Assembly: GCA_036514635.1 (NCBI GenBank) | Contig: DATBWU010000064.1 | Coordinates: forward strand, 1-7,690 | DNA length: 7,690 bases | DNA from: DASSFZ01 sp036514635 | GTDB lineage: Bacteria; Chloroflexota; Anaerolineae; Fen-1058 | Direction: 5' to 3' | Shown: positions 5,157 through 7,690 of the stretch, piece after piece | Numbering within the stretch: the stretch's first letter is position 1 | Layout: the number at the start of each line of letters is the position of its first letter | Made by a program: the position numbers and the translations under genes | Notes under the pieces: generated by a model | Seen by the model: only the letters and a program-made list of their open reading frames with translations | Told to the model about the DNA's origin: nothing | The model's database searches: none

Positions 5157-6094
5157 GAATCCTGGTCACCGGTGGCGCAGGTTTCATCGGATCGCACATC
5201 ACCGACCGGCTGATCGGCCACGGCCACCCAGTAACCGTGCTGGACGATTTGTCCACCGGCCGGATCGAAAACGTCCACCCGGCGGCGGCGTTTCGCCAAC
5301 TCGATGTGACCGATCCGCAATTGGCGCGAAAACTGGCGGGCGAGCATTTTGACGCCATCGTGCACCAGGCGGCCCAGGTCAGCGTGCTGCGCTCGCTCGA
5401 CGATCCGCGATTCGACGCGCAGGTGAATCTGGCGGGGACGATGAACCTGCTGGCTTACGCCTGTCGGGCGCAGGTCAAGCGCTTCGTGTTCGCGTCGTCG
5501 GCGGCGGTGTATGGTAATCCCAGCGCGATCCCGGTCCGCGAAGACGCACCGCTGAATCCGCTTTCACCTTACGGCGAATCCAAACTCGCCGCCGAAGAGT
5601 TCTTGCAGAACCAGAAATGCTCCTCGGGCATTCAGATCATCATCCTGCGTTACGCCAACGTGTACGGACCGCACCAGAGCATTCAAGGGGAAACGGGCGT
5701 AGTCTGCACGCTGATCCATCAAATCCTGTCCGGCAAAACACCGACGATCCACGGTGATGGGCTTCAGACGCGCGACTTCGTTTACGTCGGCGACGTGGCC
5801 GAGGCCAACCTGCTGGCGTTGAGCTCCGATGCGCCCCCCGGCGTGTATAACGTCGGCACCGGGGCAGCGACGAGCATCTTGAGGCTGCACGAATTGCTCG
5901 CCGGCCCCAATCGCCGTCCCCTTCACGTCGCGCCGCGCGCCTGCGATGTGCGCCACTCAGTGCTGGACATCACCGCTATTCGCAACCGGCTGGGTTGGGA
6001 ACCCAGCCTCGCGTTGCCGGAAGGTCTTTCGCGCACCTGGCGCTACATGCTGAACCACCTCGATGGGGTCGCGCGCACACCGGCCTTCGCCTAG
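5153..6094 (+). CDS. NAD-dependent epimerase, UDP-glucose/UDP-GlcNAc 4-epimerase-like (GalE family)
   Basis: This 313-residue extended short-chain dehydrogenase would invert C4 of a UDP-sugar through a keto intermediate with bound NAD. The dinucleotide loop TGGAGFIGSH is at residues 6-15 and the acidic ribose-binding pair DDLSTG at 31-36. The catalytic SSAAVYGN (115-122) supplies Ser115/Ser116, and YGESK (140-144) supplies Tyr140 and Lys144. NVYGPHQS (169-176), GDGLQTRDFVYVGDVAEA (201-218) and YNVGTGAATS (232-241) are typical of the family. The DVRHSVLD segment near 265 usually begins PGDVR, whereas here it is ACDVR. The start ATG overlaps the previous stop as ATGA, so it is translated with the nucleotidyltransferase. 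With that neighbour the likely route is UDP-GlcNAc to UDP-GalNAc, or UDP-Glc to UDP-Gal. The exact substrate cannot be told from sequence, and a UDP-glucuronate epimerase is a weaker alternative. Confidence 0.88.
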   Translation: MRILVTGGAGFIGSHITDRLIGHGHPVTVLDDLSTGRIENVHPAAAFRQLDVTDPQLARKLAGEHFDAIVHQAAQVSVLRSLDDPRFDAQVNLAGTMNLLAYACRAQVKRFVFASSAAVYGNPSAIPVREDAPLNPLSPYGESKLAAEEFLQNQKCSSGIQIIILRYANVYGPHQSIQGETGVVCTLIHQILSGKTPTIHGDGLQTRDFVYVGDVAEANLLALSSDAPPGVYNVGTGAATSILRLHELLAGPNRRPLHVAPRACDVRHSVLDITAIRNRLGWEPSLALPEGLSRTWRYMLNHLDGVARTPAFA

Positions 6095-6121
6095 AAGCCC
6101 GCTGGAAAATCTCGGATTTGT

Positions 6122-6188
6122 ACCGCGAAGGCGCCAAGTGCGCTAAGAAACCCAGGGAAAACCTTCGCGCTCTTCGCGTCTTGGCGGT
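6122..6188. repeat. Degenerate inverted repeat of GCGAAG/GCCAAG type between convergent genes
   Basis: The left arm (6122-6147, ACCGCGAAGGCGCCAAG...) and the reverse complement of the right arm (6163-6188) agree at 21 of 26 positions. Each arm is built of roughly 8-bp steps that end in AAG (GCGAAG, GCCAAG, GCTAAG). The loop is about 15 nt. The element can form a long imperfect stem on either strand and may end transcription of both convergent genes. I recall closely similar repeats between genes in Chloroflexota, Planctomycetes and others. Confidence 0.7.
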
Positions 6189-6204
6189 GAAGCGGCTTCC
6201 TAGG

Positions 6205-6228
6205 GTCTTCGTGCCTTGGTGGTTAACC
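6205..6228. repeat. Additional half-unit of the same repeat family
   Basis: Read on the minus strand, this begins GGTTAACCACCAAGGCACG and continues AAGAC. It repeats the pattern ACC(G/A)CCAAG(A/G)C(G/A)CGAAGA seen in the right arm of the neighbouring inverted repeat, in the same orientation as that arm. It contains a GGTTAACC palindrome (6221-6228). Confidence 0.5.
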
Positions 6229-6231
6229 ATC

Positions 6232-6251
6232 GAGCCTTTTCAGACAGGCTC
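6232..6251 (-). terminator. Short hairpin at the end of the response regulator gene, weak terminator candidate
   Basis: GAGCCT (6232-6237) pairs with AGGCTC (6246-6251) around an 8-nt loop. The stem begins on the last base of the regulator's TAG stop. No T run follows on the minus strand, so an intrinsic terminator is doubtful. Confidence 0.25.
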
Positions 6252-6622
6252 TAAGTCGTGGGGGACGCGAAGCGTCGGACTGCATCCAGCAGTTGAGCGG
6301 AACTGAACGGTTTGCTCAGAAACTGATTGGCGCCCGCTTCCTCGGCCTGCTGCAGCTCGTGGGCTTCACTCCGAGCGGTGAAGATAATGACCGGCAGCGC
6401 CGACCAGGCGACGTTCGCGCGAATGCGGTGGAGCAGCGACAGGCCATTCATGCGTGGCATCATCAAATCCGTGACGACGACGTTGGGCCGTCCACGCTCC
6501 AACGCGGCCAGCGCGTCTTCTCCATCGTAAAAGACGTCGACCGAGTAGCCGGCCCGCTCCAGAACGTATTGAGCCAGCCGGCAGACCACGGGATCATCGT
6601 CCACTACGAACACGTGCGCCAT
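6251..6622 (-). CDS. Single-domain (CheY-like) response regulator
   Basis: This 123-residue protein is a receiver domain and nothing else. It would accept a phosphate on aspartate from a histidine kinase and act by protein contact rather than by binding DNA. Numbered from ATG 6622, the acidic pocket is VDDDP (7-11), the phospho-acceptor Asp52 lies in VVVTDLMMPRMNG (48-60), Thr82 in VIIFTARS (78-85), and Lys104 in FLSKPF (101-106). All switch residues are present. ATG 6622 gives the canonical start MAHVFVVDDDP with GAGGG 11 bases upstream. GTG 6640 would add six residues and overlap the TGA of the upstream phosphatase gene as GTGA. Either way the two genes are tightly coupled, so this regulator may control the phosphatase or a partner of it. 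The cognate histidine kinase is not in the window. Confidence 0.9.
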   Translation of the reverse strand: MAHVFVVDDDPVVCRLAQYVLERAGYSVDVFYDGEDALAALERGRPNVVVTDLMMPRMNGLSLLHRIRANVAWSALPVIIFTARSEAHELQQAEEAGANQFLSKPFSSAQLLDAVRRFASPTT

Positions 6623-6636
6623 GCCCGTTCGCGCCC

Positions 6637-7690
6637 TCACTCTACCTTCAAGACGATCAAAGTTTGATCATCGTTGCGTGGGCGACCCTGCTCGAAGACG
6701 TCCACCTGCTCCTGCAACGCGGCGGCAATCGTCGAGGCCTCGCCCGCCGCCGCGCGCCATACCACGTCCATCAGCGGCTCAATCCCCAGACGCCGGCCCA
6801 GCGCGTCACGCGCCTCGCTGAACCCGTCGGAGAGCGCCACCAGCACGTCGCCGCTTTTCAGGAACCGTTTGCGCTCGATGCTCAATAGATCGGGCAGCAG
6901 ACCGATCGGCGGCCCGTCGGCTTCCCACAACTTTACCACGCCGCCCTGGCATATCAGGATCGGACTGTGGCCGCAGTTAAACGCGCGTAATTCGCCCGTC
7001 GCCGGATCGAAAATGGCTGCGAACAACGTCAGGAGGCGGTCCGCACTGACCAGATCCGCCGCCAGGCCCGCGTTCAACTGCCGGACTGCTTCTGCCGGTG
7101 AGCGCGTGGTGGCGAACCCCGACCGCAGCAGGCCATGCGCCGTCGCCATGAACAGAGCGGCGGGCACCCCTTTGCCGGTGATGTCGCCCAACGCCAGCGC
7201 CAGACGATTGCCCGGGAGGACTTGCACATTGTAAAAATCTCCGCCGACTTCGCGCGAGGGTCGCCACAGCGCCGCAAGCTGCACGCCGGGCACACTGGGC
7301 ACCTCGCGCGGCATCAACCGGCTCTGAATGTCTGCCGCGATTTCCAGTTCGCGCTGAAACCTGATCTGGGCCAACTCGCGCTCGTAACTGCGCTCGCGTT
7401 CCAGGAAGCCTGCCACCACGTCGGCCAATGCGGCGATCAGTTTCACGTCGCCGCTGATGAAGTCCACCGGCTTATTGACGAGGCACAGCGCGGCGTCGAT
7501 GCGGCTGCCGATCGCGATCGGCGCGCAGGCCAGCCGCCGCGCCGGCTCGATCGCGCCGCCACTGATCGCCGCGCACTCCTCCGCCTCATTCGCCGTGGCC
7601 GGGTCTTGCCGGTCCGCCAGGCTCGCCAACAGATTGTCTACGCGATCGGGCTTGAACGACGCTGCGTCGGGCGAGGCAAAAACGCGCACC
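6637..7690 (-). CDS. GAF-domain plus PP2C/SpoIIE-type serine phosphatase (RsbU-like), 5' end missing
   Basis: The visible 350 residues form a signal-responsive phosphatase of the SpoIIE/RsbU class, which removes phosphate from STAS anti-anti-sigma proteins. Residues 1-95 are the end of a GAF sensor domain (ACAPIAIGSRIDAALCLVNK, 54-73, then FISGDVKLIAALADVVAGF). A charged helical linker, probably coiled coil, runs from about 96 to 125 and ends in the typical ELEIAADIQSRLMP. The phosphatase domain follows: REVGGDFYNV (146-155, Asp151), LGDITGKGVPAALFM (167-181, Asp169), FNCGHSPILI (237-246), VALSDGFSEARD (284-295, Asp288) and RNDDQTLIVL (338-347, Asp341). All metal-binding aspartates are kept, so it should be active. 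The GTG at 7687-7689 is probably an internal valine, since the GAF domain is incomplete, and the gene continues past 7690. Its natural substrate could be the STAS protein at 2678. Confidence 0.93.
   Translation of the reverse strand, partial: VRVFASPDAASFKPDRVDNLLASLADRQDPATANEAEECAAISGGAIEPARRLACAPIAIGSRIDAALCLVNKPVDFISGDVKLIAALADVVAGFLERERSYERELAQIRFQRELEIAADIQSRLMPREVPSVPGVQLAALWRPSREVGGDFYNVQVLPGNRLALALGDITGKGVPAALFMATAHGLLRSGFATTRSPAEAVRQLNAGLAADLVSADRLLTLFAAIFDPATGELRAFNCGHSPILICQGGVVKLWEADGPPIGLLPDLLSIERKRFLKSGDVLVALSDGFSEARDALGRRLGIEPLMDVVWRAAAGEASTIAAALQEQVDVFEQGRPRNDDQTLIVLKVE

Noticed and set aside
5942..5950. Cys in place of Gly in the PGDVR-like segment of the epimerase as a sign of lost activity
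   Set aside because: The NAD-binding loop, Ser-Tyr-Lys catalytic set and substrate motifs are all intact, and this loop varies in the family.
6232..6251. GAGCCTGTCTGAAAA on the minus strand as an insertion-sequence end
   Set aside because: The pairing partner is only 8 nt away, no transposase is nearby, and no target duplication is visible.

Overview
The window is GC-rich bacterial DNA that is densely coded on both strands. It looks like a Chloroflexota genome (Anaerolineae or a relative). The reasons are the mixture of gene types, a secreted protein ending in a Tyr-Leu-Pro-Ile-Ala-Leu-Arg tail, an anti-sigma kinase / STAS pair of the environmental type, and several families of short palindromic intergenic repeats. 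The phylum call is inference; there is no rRNA or other strict marker here.

Layout. (1) Positions 1-637, minus strand: the N-terminal half of NADP-type isocitrate dehydrogenase (icd), cut by the window edge. Its leader holds a palindromic tandem repeat downstream of a consensus extended -10 box. (2) 752-2353, minus: a secreted soluble-glucose-dehydrogenase-like (PQQ beta-propeller) protein with an added C-terminal DUF11-like domain. (3) 2354-2677: a divergent promoter region. (4) 2678-3459, plus: a two-gene partner-switching unit, a STAS anti-anti-sigma factor and an RsbW/SpoIIAB-type kinase. (5) 3460-3575: a spacer with two hairpins. (6) 3576-6094, plus: three tightly packed genes for nucleotide-sugar and glycan work. 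These are a glycosyltransferase that contains only the GT4 N-terminal half, a GlmU-like nucleotidyltransferase without the acetyltransferase half, and a GalE-like epimerase. (7) 6095-6250: a convergent spacer with degenerate inverted repeats. (8) 6251-7690, minus: a receiver-only response regulator preceded by a GAF plus PP2C/SpoIIE phosphatase, which runs off the right edge.

How the genes may work together. The phosphatase (8) is the expected antagonist of the kinase in (4). It would dephosphorylate the STAS protein so that this can bind the kinase and release the kinase's target. The receiver protein is coupled to the phosphatase and could be its input or output. No sigma factor is present, so the target is unknown. 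The sugar operon lies between the two halves of the switch, but nothing in the sequence proves a link. The most unusual points are the half glycosyltransferase that stops one codon before, and in the same frame as, the nucleotidyltransferase; the partner switch split around the sugar operon; and three distinct palindromic repeats in three of the four main intergenic gaps.
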